A DNA stretch of 64,000 bases from Geosiphon pyriformis. Lineage: Eukaryota; Glomeromycota; Glomeromycetes; Archaeosporales; Geosiphonaceae. The translations under genes were made by a program, and so were the position numbers. This document shows positions 11,701 to 24,009 of the stretch, piece by piece; within the stretch, counting starts at the first letter, position 1; every line of letters begins with the position of its first letter. The notes beneath the pieces were generated by a model. The model did no database searches, had not been told where the DNA came from, and worked only from the letters and a program-made list of their open reading frames with translations. The stretch is from contig JAAOMT010000602.1 of the NCBI GenBank assembly GCA_016748015.1, positions 417,232 through 481,231 on the forward strand. The letters are read 5' to 3'.

Positions 11701-13507
11701 TACAGAAAAGTATTTTATTAAAAAAAAGTTTTAATCATTCAATATAATAAATTTAAACCATTTTTACTTGATTACGAAGTCACTATTAGTCTTAGTATTA
11801 CTATTATAAAAAAATTTGTTAAAAATTCTGGCTTTAATACTATTATTAAACTTATTTTATTAAGAAAAAAAAAGAAAAATAGTGTTTTAAAAGATAATAT
11901 TAATGACAAAAAGATATTTGCTAAAGAATTAAGTAGTTGCTCTTGGGATTCTGAAGTAGATAACTTCACTGAATCTAATAGTGTTAACATAAAAATAGAG
12001 TGTCTGGTTGAAAAAACCAGTATTGATTATTGTGAAAGTAATATTTTTGCTGGAGCAAATTCTGACCAAATACCAAAAAGCTTACAAATAAAAACAAAAA
12101 AAGCTTTAAATAAGTTATTAGAAAAGATCAATTTCTTGAGTAATAATAATAATAATGTTTTTTTAAATGTTTTTTTGGTGCTTTTCCTTCCTTTCAAAAA
12201 TCTGGTTAATATCTTTATTAAAAAATTATTGCTTTAAATATAGAATTAGATAGGATTGCTGAAAAAATATTTATAGAGAAATATACAGTAGTCAGAAAAT
12301 CTTTTTCAAGAATCAATGGTTTTAGGAAAACATTAACCTCTTTAAAATTTGCTAGAATTATATATGCTTTTTTTATATCTGAATTGAATTTGGCACAAGT
12401 AACAGAAAAAGCAAAAACTATAAATGTTTTAATAAACACCAATCTTAAGAAATCTGTTGGATATTTAAATTAGACTGTAGTGGTCAAGAAACTTTCAATT
12501 AGAACATTAGCTAATGCTGTATGTATTGTGCTATCTGAGTTTAAAATAATTAGGTTGATCAAAATACAGTTAATAAAAATATGGCAAAAGACTATAGTAA
12601 AATTTAAGCAAATAGAGCATGTTAATTTAATTACAATAAAATAGTCTATCTTAATTAAGAAAGATACTATACATATAGTAAAAGCTAACAAAAACAAAAA
12701 GTTATAAAATATGAGGGATTGTAATAAAGCTCTGTTTTACATATTACCAATAAAAACAAATGATCACAATATTTGGAATTTTATTGGATTAGTAAGTGAG
12801 AAAACATGTATTATTAATCAATATTTAGTTATTATATACTTAATCTAGATGTGCTATTGTTTGCTTTAATTCTGCTAAGTTATTTGATACTGTTATAAAA
12901 ACCATACTAGTGCTAAAGAGTGCTAATTTATACTGGTCTTGTTTTGTTTCTACCAAGTATATATAATGTAAGAATATAAGTCACATATTATTGAGCTATT
13001 CTATAAATAGAATTTTTTCTTTTAATAGTTTTCTTTATAAGGTATTATTAAACATAAATAAAAACAAATTGACATTTATCTATACCAGATGTTTAATTTC
13101 TATTGCTTATTCAATCACTTTTAATGGTGTATTTTAAACAAAAATTGTTGGTAGGACATTTTTTTTTCTTCTTGTGCATAATAATTTGTCAAATTTTGGC
13201 TTTTCTTTGGAGATAAAATCTATTCTATTAATGTTTAAAAAAATAAACTGTAGGTTTGTTGCTTTTGAGTGCAATCTTATCAGTTTTGTAGAGCAGATTG
13301 ATAAGCTGGTTAAAAAATTGAATGCACTTGGACCAATAATTTTCTAGTTTAGCCCTGAATATCAGCCATTAGTAATCTTTTTATTACAGAATCAAGAGGT
13401 AAATATAGTAATAAGTAAGAGTTTAAGTGCAGTTACTAATGGTAAGACTATTATAAAAGTGATGGTTTTTGATCCAGTGTATATTTCAAAATTAGAGAAG
13501 AATATGG
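11700..13507 (+). pseudogene. LINE-B ORF1-like protein, truncated by TE2
   Basis: A + strand reading gives an Asn/Ser-rich N-terminal part (about 11760-12160), then a block at 12235-12470 (IELDRIAEK, INGFRK, ISELNLAQ, NLKKSVG) that aligns by eye with LINE-A (VELFAIFSK, IDGFGE, TSELSLNK, NIKKTIG). An RRM-like segment and a C-terminal part (ECNLISFVEQIDKLVKKLNA, about 13270-13325) follow. Several stops. The reading ends at KLEKNM where the TE2 LTR begins at 13508. Same family as LINE-A, more decayed. Confidence 0.62.
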
Positions 13508-13660
13508 TATTACTTATAAAAAAAAGTACAAAAAAAATAATAGAAAAAACAAATAAAAAAAATAAACCAATAAGAGAATAAAATTAAGCATTGTTATTCA
13601 TAGAATATAGGAAGTATATTAGCATATAAATTAGCCAATCAGAGGTAGACATAGTAAATG

Positions 13661-13822
13661 TGGAATTCCAGGATTTCTCTCAAAGGAATTGCAGGATTCC
13701 AGGAATTTCAGAATTCTCATATAAGGAATTGCAAGATTCCAGAATTCCAGAATTCCTCTCAAAGAAATTGCAAGATTCCAGGAATTCTAGGATTCCTAAC
13801 ATGAAGAATTAAGAAATTGAAG
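13661..13822 (+). repeat. GGAATTC-rich U3 repeats
   Basis: Imperfect repeats built from GGAATTGCAGGATTCC and GAATTCC, partly self-complementary, in the U3 of subfamily A LTRs. Equivalent blocks are at 19873-19999, 29157-29291, 34672-34770, 42845-42986 and 52170-52306. Copy number differs between LTRs. Confidence 0.85.
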
Positions 13823-13830
13823 AATCTCAA

Positions 13831-13850
13831 ATACATATATATAGCAGTAG
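13831..13850 (+). promoter_or_regulatory. TATA box of the solo LTR
   Basis: ATACATATATATAGCAGTAG. The block TATATAGCAGTAG recurs in nearly all family LTRs at the U3 end, so it is the likely core promoter of the element RNA. Confidence 0.7.
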
Positions 13851-13882
13851 TATCAGAAGTTAGAAAATTAGTCAACAAAACT

Positions 13883-13935
13883 CAGAGTTAATTGATTCAC
13901 AGAGTCAATTAGACTCATAGAATCAATTAAACTCA
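13883..13935 (+). repeat. 18-bp tandem repeat, three units
   Basis: Units CAGAGTTAATTGATTCA, CAGAGTCAATTAGACTCA and TAGAATCAATTAAACTCA lie 3' of the TATA box. Not seen in the other LTRs of the window. Confidence 0.8.
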
Positions 13936-13946
13936 CAAATCATAAT

Positions 13947-13950
<4 letters not shown>

Positions 13951-13996
<46 letters not shown>
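13951..13996 (+). repeat. Homopolymer of 46 A
   Basis: Uninterrupted A run in the solo LTR. Sister LTRs carry short A/T runs of about 5-10 at the corresponding place. Length may be affected by assembly or sequencing error. Confidence 0.9.
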
Positions 13997-13997
<1 letters not shown>

Positions 13998-15411
13998 AAA
14001 CTTTTTTAGTTTAAACCTCTCAGTTTAGATTTGATCTAAGCAACCTTTCAGTTTTCAATTATCAAATAAATAATTATTCTATATCTCAATTTACTCTCTA
14101 CTATCAACACTTCATGTTGATAGTAATTGATACTTAACCACACTGGAACAATAGCTCTTGATCATGGCTATTGACAGAATATTAACTTACTAAATCACCT
14201 TATCTTATTTTCTTTATTTCATTTTCTTTTCTTTCATTCTTTTCTTTTCTTGCTTTATGTTGTTTTGTTGTTGTATACTAATTGATTAAGGATTAAAAGC
14301 ACTGAGTTATTAATGTTATGGATAGCCTGGTAAAAGACCCAGAAATAAGGGTAGATTTATATATATTATCAGTTAGCTTACTAGAAGAGCACGACTGCCA
14401 GAATAAATCTGACCACCAACCTGAGAAAGAAATTGGGAACAACTGACAACAAACAACGAATCACCACATTATTGAATCTCTGTCCATTATACAAAGAACT
14501 CCATCAAAACCTTCAGATACAACACTTTCAGAATATTATCGACGAAAATAGTTTGTGAGCACCAAGTTATGGGTTTGTTATTTGATTCGAGACCCTAAAT
14601 AATTTACTTGTAACAGCATATAAGCATATTGTTAGTAAATTATGACATATTGTTCAGCAATGTGAGCAATGTTAGTAGATTAGAACATATTGTTCAACAA
14701 TATAAACATTGCTTAAAAAATTATAGTACATTGTTTATGAATATATGAGATCTTATAAAACATTAATTATATATATATAGCAAAAGTATTAAAAACAGAA
14801 AAGACAGAACTCACAGTTAGAATCTCTGGTTAAGAAACACAGTTAGAAACAGTTTAAAATCCACATTACATATTAATAAATTATTAATTACTACTTGAAT
14901 TTATATTATTATTATTTAATTAAAGAATATTAAAATCATCTTTACTCTATTAACACTTTATGTTAATAGAATTCAACACTTAACCACATTAGAACAATAG
15001 CTTTTAATTATGGCTATTGACAGAATATTAATTTCTTCTTTTCTTTTATTTTCTTTTATTTTTTTATTTTTTTTTTATTTTGTTGTTTATTAACTAATTT
15101 AATAAATTAAGCACTAATTAATTAACATTAAGAATAGTCTGGTAAAAGACTCAGAAATAAGAATATTGAATTTATAACTTAATAGATAGCTTATTAGAAA
15201 GACATAACTGCCAGAATAAACTGGCTACCATGCTAAAAAAAAATTTAATGGAATCAATATTCTAAGAGACTACTAAAAACAACTATTAAATATTTGTCTA
15301 TTATACAAAAAACTCAACCAAAACTTTTAGATATTATTAACCATATCACTTATTAAGCACCAAGTTATAAATTTGTTATTTGTATTAACACTTAAATAAT
15401 TAACTGTAATA

Positions 15412-15430
15412 TTTGGTGCTTTCTGTAAAA
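15412..15430 (+). other. TE2 primer-binding region
   Basis: TTTGGTGCTTTCTGTAAAA follows the 5' LTR. TE4 and TE6 have TTTGGTGCTCTCTGTAAGG and TTTGGTGCTCTTTGTAAGG here. The TGG start is typical of tRNA-primed elements, but I could not match a tRNA 3' end. Confidence 0.65.
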
Positions 15431-15475
15431 TATAATTTAGTAGAGAACCAGTATCAATAACAATTATCCAAAACA

Positions 15476-17640
15476 GTGGCAGAATCAAAAGTAATAGGGA
15501 CAAACCATTTGGAATTTATAAAAGCTTTATTCCAATACTATCAATTTCACTTAAGATTAACAAATAACTATTGGCCAGCAGAATCAACCTTCAATTTCTA
15601 TATTAACAAATAAATTAAATTTCATCTAGGAGACTGAAGAAATCCAAAAACAGCACTTATCAATTTTTATAGTAAATTACTTCAGAACACTATGTTTCTA
15701 CAAAATTATTTGTTTGTCTCAATAATTATAGAAATCAATAGAAAAATTGAGAAATACACCAAACAGAAATTTTCTATTATCTTTGCAGACAACAACAAAG
15801 AAAATTTACAAACATCAGTAAAAATACCAAAAAACATATAACTATTTACTTGGAAGAAACCAAGAGTAATTTTATTTATTTACCCATCATATTATCATAT
15901 ATTAAAAAGTACTATTAACATAACATCAGTAGGCATGTCCACATTAACTGCAAAAACACCATCAATAAAAATTATATTCCAAAGCCAACAAAAAAAAGCT
16001 GACTTATTGAGAACCTATGATAATTACTTTGAAGAATTTAAATCATAATTACCAATGACATTAAGATTTTAATTACTACCATCTTAACCCAATTTTGGAA
16101 TCACTAGTTTTTGAAAAATAACTGACTTGAAAGAAAAGAAAAACAAAGATCAAGAATTTAATTACCAAAACCTGATCACAGAAAACCCAGAAATACAAAT
16201 TTTAATTGTTCTAACTCAGCAAAATCAGAACAATTCAAATTTTGTCTCTATTGTTTCTCAAAACTTACCTCCAGTAATTATGATTGATTTATTACCAGTT
16301 GCACCAATTGCCAAACAACAACAACAGCCACAACAATTACTTCAATCATCACCTTAACAACAACTTCAACAACAGCAATAGCAACAACTATTACCAATGA
16401 CCTATGTACCAATTACAAAACTCAAGAAATTTACTGGTAAAAAAAATGACATGTAAGTCTGGTTTAATAATATAGAAAAAGCCATTGCAGCCAATAGATA
16501 AGATAATGCCAAAGCATTACAAACAATCTCATACTTTCTTCAAGATACTGCCAATTTATGGTATTAAAGTCTGATCCAGAAACTCCAAGACTTCAATACA
16601 TTCAAACTAGAATTTCTAAAATATTTTAGTAACAATAACAGTATTAATTACCTAGTAAATACTTTTACAACCATCAAACAAGGAAATACTAAAGCAGTTA
16701 CCATTTATTTGGAATGTTTTCACCAAAATCTGCAACAAATACAAGTTATTAATACAAACTACTTTACTGTGCCACAATTTTTGAATCAATTTATCATAGC
16801 CTGCACAGTAGTTTTCTACAGTACATATATCTAATACACTTACAAACATTCCAAGATGCAGTTATTTATGCCAGAGATTCAAATTAGTTGAGCTAAAAGT
16901 TAATCATGTCCAAGCCATTAATTTAGTAATAAATAGATCATCTGAATTGGACTTCAAGTTGAAACAATTAAGTAATTCTATTAATCAAAAATTAGAAGAA
17001 TACTTAACTAACAATCAAGCAATTTATCAACCTTCACAATATTACAATAATTTAGGGAATCCAAATTGTCTCTAAAATCAACCACTTCTATTATCATTAA
17101 CCAATTAACAATGGTAATAAGAGATGCATAATTGCCACTATTGTGGTAAACAAAAACATTTACAAATTGATTGTTGTACCCAGTTAAATAATCAATGATC
17201 GGAAAATCAATATTAAAATTCTAATCACCAATTTTAGATTCCAAACTATCAAACAAATCAAGACCAATATCAGTCTTATTACCCACCAATAATATAACAG
17301 TAATTATACTTATCACTAATTTACCAATTTTCAACACTAGTAATATATCAACCACAGCCACAAATTATCTATTAATCATAACATCTTCAAACACTGTTAC
17401 CAAACTCAACACAAATAACACCCAGAAATTAAAGACTGAGAATTATTTATACTTAACAAAACTGAAGATCGACAATAATAATGTACTAACCAATCTTCAG
17501 TTTCTTAAACCAACTATCAGAATTAAGCCAGCAGAGTTTAGACAATGAGTACACTCAAAACCCAAATTCCCAGAATTACTTAAGTTTTTTGGTTACTTCA
17601 AAAGATGTCCAATTCAACAAACAAAAATCCAATTAAAAAC
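15476..17640 (+). pseudogene. gag: TE2 Gag, broken
   Basis: Begins at GTG (15476, VAESKVIG), with no upstream in-frame ATG after a TAA at 15461-15463. The N-terminal domain runs to about 16080, then an acidic and Gln/Pro-rich hinge (open 16127-16354). The capsid region starts near 16405 (PITKLKKFTGK) and is followed by a frameshift near 16800. The nucleocapsid knuckle at about 17130-17175 keeps all four zinc ligands (CHYCGKQKHLQIDC). Scattered stops elsewhere. Confidence 0.85.
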
Positions 17641-18130
17641 AATCTATATCTACCAACAATATTCTACCAATTATTATTATAGAAGATGAATCATTTGCTG
17701 TAATTTTTTTTTTCAAAATTGAAAAACTAGTTCTTGTACTCTTATTTAATAAAGCCACTCTTAAATCAAAATCTATTACTGTAATATATACTAATGTCAA
17801 AATTGATAGTTAGTCTATCAAACTGATTCTGGATAGTAAGTCTGTAAGCAGTATTATTACACAATAACTTATAGACCAATTAGATTACTGAGTTGATTGT
17901 GCCATTAGTGCCAAAATTATTATTGCCAATGAAACAATAAAAATGCTTATTGGTGAAATTGACAACTTCCTATTTAAAGTCAATAGCATTAAAATACCAA
18001 TCAAGATATTGGTAATAGAAGCTACCTAGTACCAAGCTTTTGTTAGTAATGACTGACTGTTTAAAACCAATGCAATGTTCAACTGGAACACCCAGAAATT
18101 ACAACTGAGCTAGAATAGTCAGAACATTTG
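17640..18130 (+). pseudogene. TE2 aspartic protease, inactive
   Basis: The active-site segment LILDSKSVSSIIT (about 17820-17860) keeps the Asp, but the invariant Gly of D-S/T-G is Lys. Stops follow. The downstream ANETIKM...IGEIDNF block aligns with TE6. Confidence 0.8.
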
Positions 18131-18329
18131 AATACCAGTTATTTGTAGTCATTTTAAGACTACTATTAACAAACAATTACTAATCAAGTTTGAGGAAAAA
18201 AAGAAAAAATCTACTTGGAAAATGTATTAAGTATTATAAGCCAAAGAGAATCACAATGAACTGTTACCAATCTCAGACTAGAAAAAAAAAGAAAAAGAAA
18301 AAACAAAAGAAGAATTCAAGACAATTATC

Positions 18330-19231
18330 TTTATTTATATTTAATATACTACTTTTTATGCCCAATTTACAGTATTGTTGGCCAAAGCTAATTTGTATTA
18401 ATTGTGACAAGAAATTGTCATTAATGAACACATACTGTAATAACAACAAAAAATGGTCCACAGCAACAAAATATTACTGTCACTCATGCATCTTTAAACG
18501 TTTTGGATGACCAAAAAAACAAAGAAAATAGGACAATAAATTATGCCTTTCTTGTGAAGAAACTCTGTTAGACAAAGAAATGTAAAATGACATTTCTGGT
18601 CATAGAAAAACGTGCAACAAATTGTGTTAGTACACAATTCTCATAAGTAACTAAGTAAAAAAAAATGCCAATAGATACTGTTTAGAGAAAAGCTATAAAA
18701 TATTTAGACAGCTATCTACATAATAATAACAAAATTTGGCAAATGGCAATTGCCAAAATCAAAGACACATTTCTAGAAAAAATAAAAACAATCACCAAAA
18801 CCTAAAAAGATTATTTAGATTTCAAACTCCAATATTACTTTTGATGTTATAAATCTGGAACAATTCTACAAACACTACCAAGAATTGGCACTCATTAAAA
18901 AAAACAAGAGTAATGTTTAGAATAGCTTAATACTTGCCTATGTAAGTATTGTTTAATTTTATGTGATTTTCAATACTGTAATAATTGTAATATTATTCAC
19001 AATTCACTATCATGCATGATATATTTGATCTTCAAAAAGAAAGAACCAATTAGTAAGTGTACATCAGAATTAAAACCAATATTTAATTCTAATTCAGACT
19101 TTAACAATAATGATAACAATAGTTTTAACTTTGTTTACTATGATAATAACAATAACAATTCAAACTCCAATTTAGAATTCAAACAATATATTGTGCTTTC
19201 AAATCTTTCTATAAAGCAGAAACTAAGATGG
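18330..19231 (+). pseudogene. TE2 Cys-rich putative zinc module, cut by TE3
   Basis: CINC, TYCN, YYCHSC, CLSC and CNKLC clusters in the family spacing (18390-18640). The second cluster group (about 18935-19000) is frame-broken. An Asn/Ser/Asp-rich linker (open 19016-19240) ends QKLRW at the TE3 insertion. The CC pair seen in other copies is YC here. Confidence 0.72.
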
Positions 19232-20069
19232 TATTATGAGTGATTTTTTGAGGTCTCAAATTAAATAACAAACCCATAACTTGGTGCTAAAAGTTATTTA
19301 CATTGATGTTATTAATCTAAAGGTTTTGTATCTAAAGGTTTTGGTTTGAGTTCTTTGTATAATAGACAGAGATTCAATAGTTGTTTTATCCATAGCTTCC
19401 CAGAATCACAATTCTATCAATTTTTCTCTCGGCATAATGGCCAGCAATCCTCTGGTAAGTATTCCATATCTTCTGTACATGTCCTATTTTTTCGCAGAGG
19501 TTTTTTACCAGACAATCTTTGATGTCAGTAATCTAACACTTTATTCAACCAATTAGTGCACAACAATAAAATCAAAAATAAAATAAAGAAAAAAAATAAA
19601 AGAAAATCATAAATAAGCCAAGGAGATTTTACAAGTCAGTATTCTGTCAATAGCCATGATCAAGAGCTATTGTTCTAGTGTGTTTAAGTATCAATTACTA
19701 TCAACATAGAGTGTTAATAGTGGAATTAGGTTTGAGATACCAAATAGTTATTTATTGTGTTTGGAAGATTGTCTAGATAAAATCTAAACTTTGAGGTCTG
19801 TTTTTTTTTAGCTTCTAATACTACTGCTATATATACATAATTGAGATTCCTTAATTCTTCCATTCTTCACAACAGGAATCCTGGAATTCTGCAATTTCTT
19901 TGAAAGGAATCCTGGAATTCTAGAATCCTGCAATTCCTCATGAAAATCCTGTAATTCCTGGAATCCTGCAATTCCTGAGAGGAATCTTAGAATTCCACAT
20001 TTACTATATCTACTTCTAATTGGCTAATAACTATGCTAATATATATTCCCTATATTTCTATGAGTAATA
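19232..20069 (-). repeat. TE3 3' LTR (subfamily A)
   Basis: On + it runs TATTATGAGTG to GAGTAATA, i.e. element orientation TATTACTC...CTCATAATA, a mutated TGTTAC...GTAACA pair. GGAATTC-rich U3 repeats at 19873-19999; TATA box (minus) near 19827-19842. Confidence 0.92.
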
Positions 20070-20086
20070 TTATTCCTTCCTTTTAA
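20070..20086 (-). other. TE3 polypurine tract
   Basis: Minus-strand AAAAGGAAGGAATAA next to the 3' LTR; the pol stop codon (minus TAA, 20083-20085) overlaps its edge. Confidence 0.85.
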
Positions 20087-20930
20087 TATTGAGCTCCATC
20101 GAAATCCAATTCTGTTAATTTCTCCTCTTGAAGTATTTCTTGAATTTCATTTTCGAGAATTATTTGTGCTATTTAAGTCTGTAATTCTTCAAATTGAGCA
20201 TTGGTGATCTTTCCTAATTGATTACTGGTAACCATATCCATTGCTTTATTGAGTAAAATTCTTGGTTGATCCTGAAATACTGTGTGTATTCAGTATATAG
20301 TTCAGACTTGTGTGGATAAGTTGTTTTTTCTCACAAAATGTTCTAATTGTTGTAGTATTCTTGTGTCAAATAATCACTTTGTTTTATCTGTATATAGATT
20401 CTGGATATTCATATGTTGTCCCAAGTAAAAATAACAATAGTTTCTTGGAAATTATTGTATCCACTAATTTCAAGTTTCTTTAGTTAACTCTTGGTATAGT
20501 GACTCTTTTGTTAACTTTTTTATTGCTACTTTTACTTTTGTAGTGATTTTGTCAATGGTATTTTCTGTTTTCTTCTGTGTTTTGTGCTGCGATGTCTTTC
20601 TAGTATCTTGATATCAGATGGTTTGTTGATTAATTGTAATTTTCATCTCTTGGTGTTGAATTAATTGAAAGAGTTGTTGTGCTTGTAAGTGGATGTTGTC
20701 TGTAATTTCCATTTTTCTGATATTTCTTGTCACGTTTACTATGTCTTTATATATTCTTTTGATGGATTAATTAATGTGTTGTTGTCAATGATGATGATTG
20801 GTTCCAAATCTTATGGAATCTTTTCTGGTTGGATTAGTATCTTCTGTACTCTTAATTGTGGAATATTACTGGTGGATGGTAGTGTAATGTTGTGGTATGG
20901 TTTCAGTTGATCTCTATGTGCTGCTTTGGT
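20083..20930 (-). pseudogene. TE3 Pol C-terminal tail
   Basis: Residues after integrase with no domain I recognise, rich in Gln, Glu and Ile, ending ILQEEKLTELDFDGAQY-stop. A stop lies at about 20177. The tail is conserved in register in TE4-TE6, so it belongs to the polyprotein. A Gln/Glu-rich helical or coiled-coil segment seems likely. Confidence 0.65.
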
Positions 20931-22130
20931 TAAGATTTTGTTATCCAGTCTTAATTTGTAAGCTCCATTTCCTAGAATTTTTTCTATGTAAAATGGTTTA
21001 TCTCATTTGGGGTTGAATTTTCTACTTCATTGTTTTTCCGCTTTGGTATGATGTAAGAGTACTTTGTCTCCAATCTTGAATTCAACTAATTTGTCTGGTA
21101 GTTGATTATCATATCTTTCTTTCTGTTTCTCTTGTGACTTTTGTATGTTATCAGCTGCTCTTTTTTGTTTGTTTTCCAATGTTTCCATTAAGTTATATGT
21201 TCTTCTTAACAATGTTTCTTGGAAATTTTCTTCTGTTATTGGTTCAGTTGGATATGTGTTAACCTCTATTTCAACTGATAATGTTGCTGTTCTACTGTAT
21301 ATCAATTCAAATGGTGTTGCTTGTATGGTGTCTTGCTTCATTGTCCAATAAGCAAATAATACTAATGATATGAACAAATTCCATTTGTCCTGGTTTTTTT
21401 GGCTGAGTTTTGCTATTGCTTTACACAATGTTCTATTAAATCTTTCAACTAATCCATTAGTTTGTGGATGGTATGGTGATGATAGTGGTCTCTTAATTCC
21501 GAATCTTTGGCTTAGTTCTACTAATGTTTTATTCACAAAATGGGTTTCTTGGTCTGATAATAGTTCTTTTGGACATTCATATTGACAAATTAGATCTTGA
21601 TGAACAAATTCGGCAATGGATTCTGCATCCACTCTTTGAATTGCTTTGGCTTCTGGCTATTTAGTAAGATAGTCCATGGCTACTGCAATATATCTGTTGC
21701 CTCTGCTGGTAATTGTCAATGGTTCGACTAAATCGATTCCAATACAGTCAAATAGTTGTTCCACTTTGATTGGTCTCAATGGTTTACTGGGTCTTGTTCC
21801 TCCTCTTCTTTGATAAGCATCACAATTTTGCACATATTAGATGATGTCTGGATACATTGATGGCCAATAGTATTTTTTTCTGGTTCTTTCTATGGTTGCT
21901 TCTTTATGAAAATATCTTGCAGCTGGATCTGAATGCATGTTGAACAGTATTGTCTCTTTTTCTGGTTCTGTAATTACTCTGGTTGGTTGATCTGAATCTT
22001 TTCTATTTTTCCAATATAGTATATTTTGGTGAGTGATAAAATATTTGGATTGTTGTTTGATCCTCTTTTGTTCCAGTTGAGATAATTTCTCTTTGAACTG
22101 TTGAGTATTTATATAATGTTAAAGTTGTTG
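20930..22130 (-). pseudogene. TE3 integrase
   Basis: Zinc region at 21820-21950 (NCDAY; the last Cys is Tyr). Core residues are Asp in CIGIDLVEP (about 21735), Asp in LLSDQETHF (about 21555) and Glu in GLVERFNRTL (about 21450), all retained. The C-terminal module with VEFKIGDKVLLHHTK is at about 21050. The region 21027-21632 is open. A TAG interrupts between the first Asp and that block (about 21659), so it is a pseudogene despite an intact triad. Confidence 0.92.
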
Positions 22131-22209
22131 ATATTTTTGTGTGTTCATCTTTTGTTATATTTTCGTGAGTATTGTTTTGGTTTTATTATATTTTTGGGTT
22201 GAAATGTTC

Positions 22210-22740
22210 TTAGATTTTTTTTATTTACGACAAACCATCAGCATTTCTGTTGTCTTTTCCCTTTTTATAATGTATGATATAAGTATATGATGTGAGTGCC
22301 ATTTTCTATCTTAATTGTCTGCCATCTCCAAATTCTTGTTTCTGGAGTTATGTCAGTCTTTTGTGATTTGTATACACCTCAAACTTCCGGTTTAAGTATT
22401 TTTTTTATTTCATAACTGCCCAATAGATTGTTAAATGTTCTAATTTTGGTGTTCCATAGTTCTTTTCAGCTGGAGTTAAATCTCGACTGGCATATGCTAC
22501 TGGATGTTCTCTTCTATTTGGTCCTCTCTGAGATAGTACTGCTCCCAATGCTTGACCTGATGCATTAATAGTAATGATGAATGATTTACTATGATCTGGA
22601 TATATTAATACTGGAGCTTGAATAAGCTTTCTTCTTAGGGTGTCAAAAGCTTCTTGTTGAGTTTTAGTCCATTTATATTTCACATTCTTGGTTTGGAGAT
22701 GATTGAGCGGCTGAGCTATCTTTGAAAAGTTCTTAATAAA
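22210..22740 (-). pseudogene. TE3 RNase H
   Basis: Open 22405-22683. The first catalytic strand reads TINASGQALGAVLSQ, with Asn where the family and Ty3 RNases H have Asp. The segment with the catalytic Glu (KLEHLTIYWAVMK) follows. The rest is frame-disturbed down to about 22210. Confidence 0.88.
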
Positions 22741-23490
22741 GTGTTAGTAATAACTAGCAAATCCCAAGAATGATTGTAGTTCCGTCATATTGGTTGGTAC
22801 TAGAAAGTTTTTTACTATCTCTATTTTTTCTGAATCTGTTTTAATGCCATATTTACTGACTATATGTCCCAAAAATTTCAGTTTTGTCTTGCTGAAAAAA
22901 CATTTGGTGGCATTCAACTTTAGTCCTGCTTATTGTAGTCTTTTGAACACTTGCTGGAGATGATGGAGATAATTATCGAATGTTTTTGAGAATACATTGG
23001 TGTCATCTAGATATACTACTACTGATTTCTACAATAAGCCAGTGTAAATGATTTCCATTAATTGCTGAAAAGTGGCTGGTGCATTGGTTAAGCTGAATAG
23101 TATTACTTCGAATTCGAAATTCTCTTCCCTAGTAATGAATGCCATCTTTTCTTTGTCTGCTAAATCCATGGCTACTTGCCAGTAACCATTATCCAAGTCT
23201 AATATTGAGAACCATTTGTTTCCACCAAAAGTGTTGAATAGTTTTTGTATTTGTGGAGTTGGATAACTGTCTCCATAAGTTACACTATTGAGTTTTTTGT
23301 AGTCTACACAAAATCAGATTTTTCTATTCTTCTTATGGACGAGTACTACTGGTGACAACCATGGGCTCATTGATGGCTGAATTAACCTGTTGTCAAGCAT
23401 TCAGTTGATCTCTTGACAGATGATTTCATGGCTGGCTGGTGGTACCCTATATGCTCTTTGTTTGATTGACATTACATCTCCAGTTTTGAT
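22740..23490 (-). pseudogene. pol: TE3 reverse transcriptase
   Basis: From PIKQRAYRVPPASHE (near 23460) through LNSVTYGDSYPTP and the TLDLD-type strand to the catalytic VVVYLDDTNVFS (minus, 23001-23016), which keeps both Asp. Thumb and connection follow (KFLGHIVSK, FLGFASYY). In-frame stops, for example at 23401-23403, break it. Confidence 0.92.
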
Positions 23491-24009
23491 CTGGTGTTGG
23501 ATGATATCAGTTCTGCCAAATTTGTTTTCACTGGCAAAGATGTCATTAAAATTGTTGAGTAACATCTTTAGTTGCATCTGTTGAAGTGGATCTAGATTTT
23601 TCATGTTCATTTGCTCTAGCTGCTCTAGTTGTAACAAATAACATTTGTTCTGTTCATAGATTGTTTGTGACGTAATATCCACATATTCACACAATTGTGA
23701 AAAGTCTGGAATGGTGCTTGGTGGTTGATCCTCAATTTCAGTGGTCAAATATCCAAGAGTAGTTCCTTTCAGAATTTCCACAAAATTTTCCGTATTGTTG
23801 TAGATAGAAATTTTGATATGGTTGTGGTTCTTGGCTGGTATGTATAGATTGATAAATCCAACTTCTTCTGTTTCACAAAGGCTTGTTTCCACTTCAAAAA
23901 TTTGTGCCTGATTCTTCACTTTTCTTTTTATTGCTAACATGTACTGGTCATATGGTGAAATAGAAATTGCTTGACTGGTTGAGACAATTTCTTCTTGGCC
24001 AACAATTTC

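Larger units (their letters stand above)
13592..14615 (+). repeat. Solo LTR (subfamily A) inside the TE2 5' LTR
   Basis: Begins TGTTATTCATAG and ends ACTTGTAACA, flanked by a perfect 4-bp duplication GCAT (13588-13591 and 14616-14619). No internal region, so it is a solo LTR left by LTR-LTR recombination. Contains GGAATTC-rich repeats, a TATA box, an 18-bp tandem array and a long A run. Confidence 0.93.
13508..15411 (+). repeat. TE2 5' LTR (subfamily B), interrupted by a solo LTR
   Basis: Starts TATTACTTATA directly after ATGG and ends CTGTAATA before the primer-binding region. Removing the solo LTR (13592-14615) and one GCAT leaves about 876 bp that align with the TE1 LTR: AAGCATATTG and AGCAATGTG motifs, a TATATATATAGCA-type TATA region near 14770, then the conserved R/U5. 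Confidence 0.85.

Noticed and set aside
19873-19999. GGAATTC repeats as a CRISPR-like array
   Set aside because: Units are imperfect, have no regular unique spacers and sit inside LTR U3 regions of a eukaryotic element.
20689-21585. Plus-strand ORFs inside minus-strand elements (also at 24926, 39103, 41040, 44006, 53420)
   Set aside because: They lie opposite conserved integrase, dUTPase and gag codons and encode hydrophobic low-complexity peptides, typical antisense shadows.
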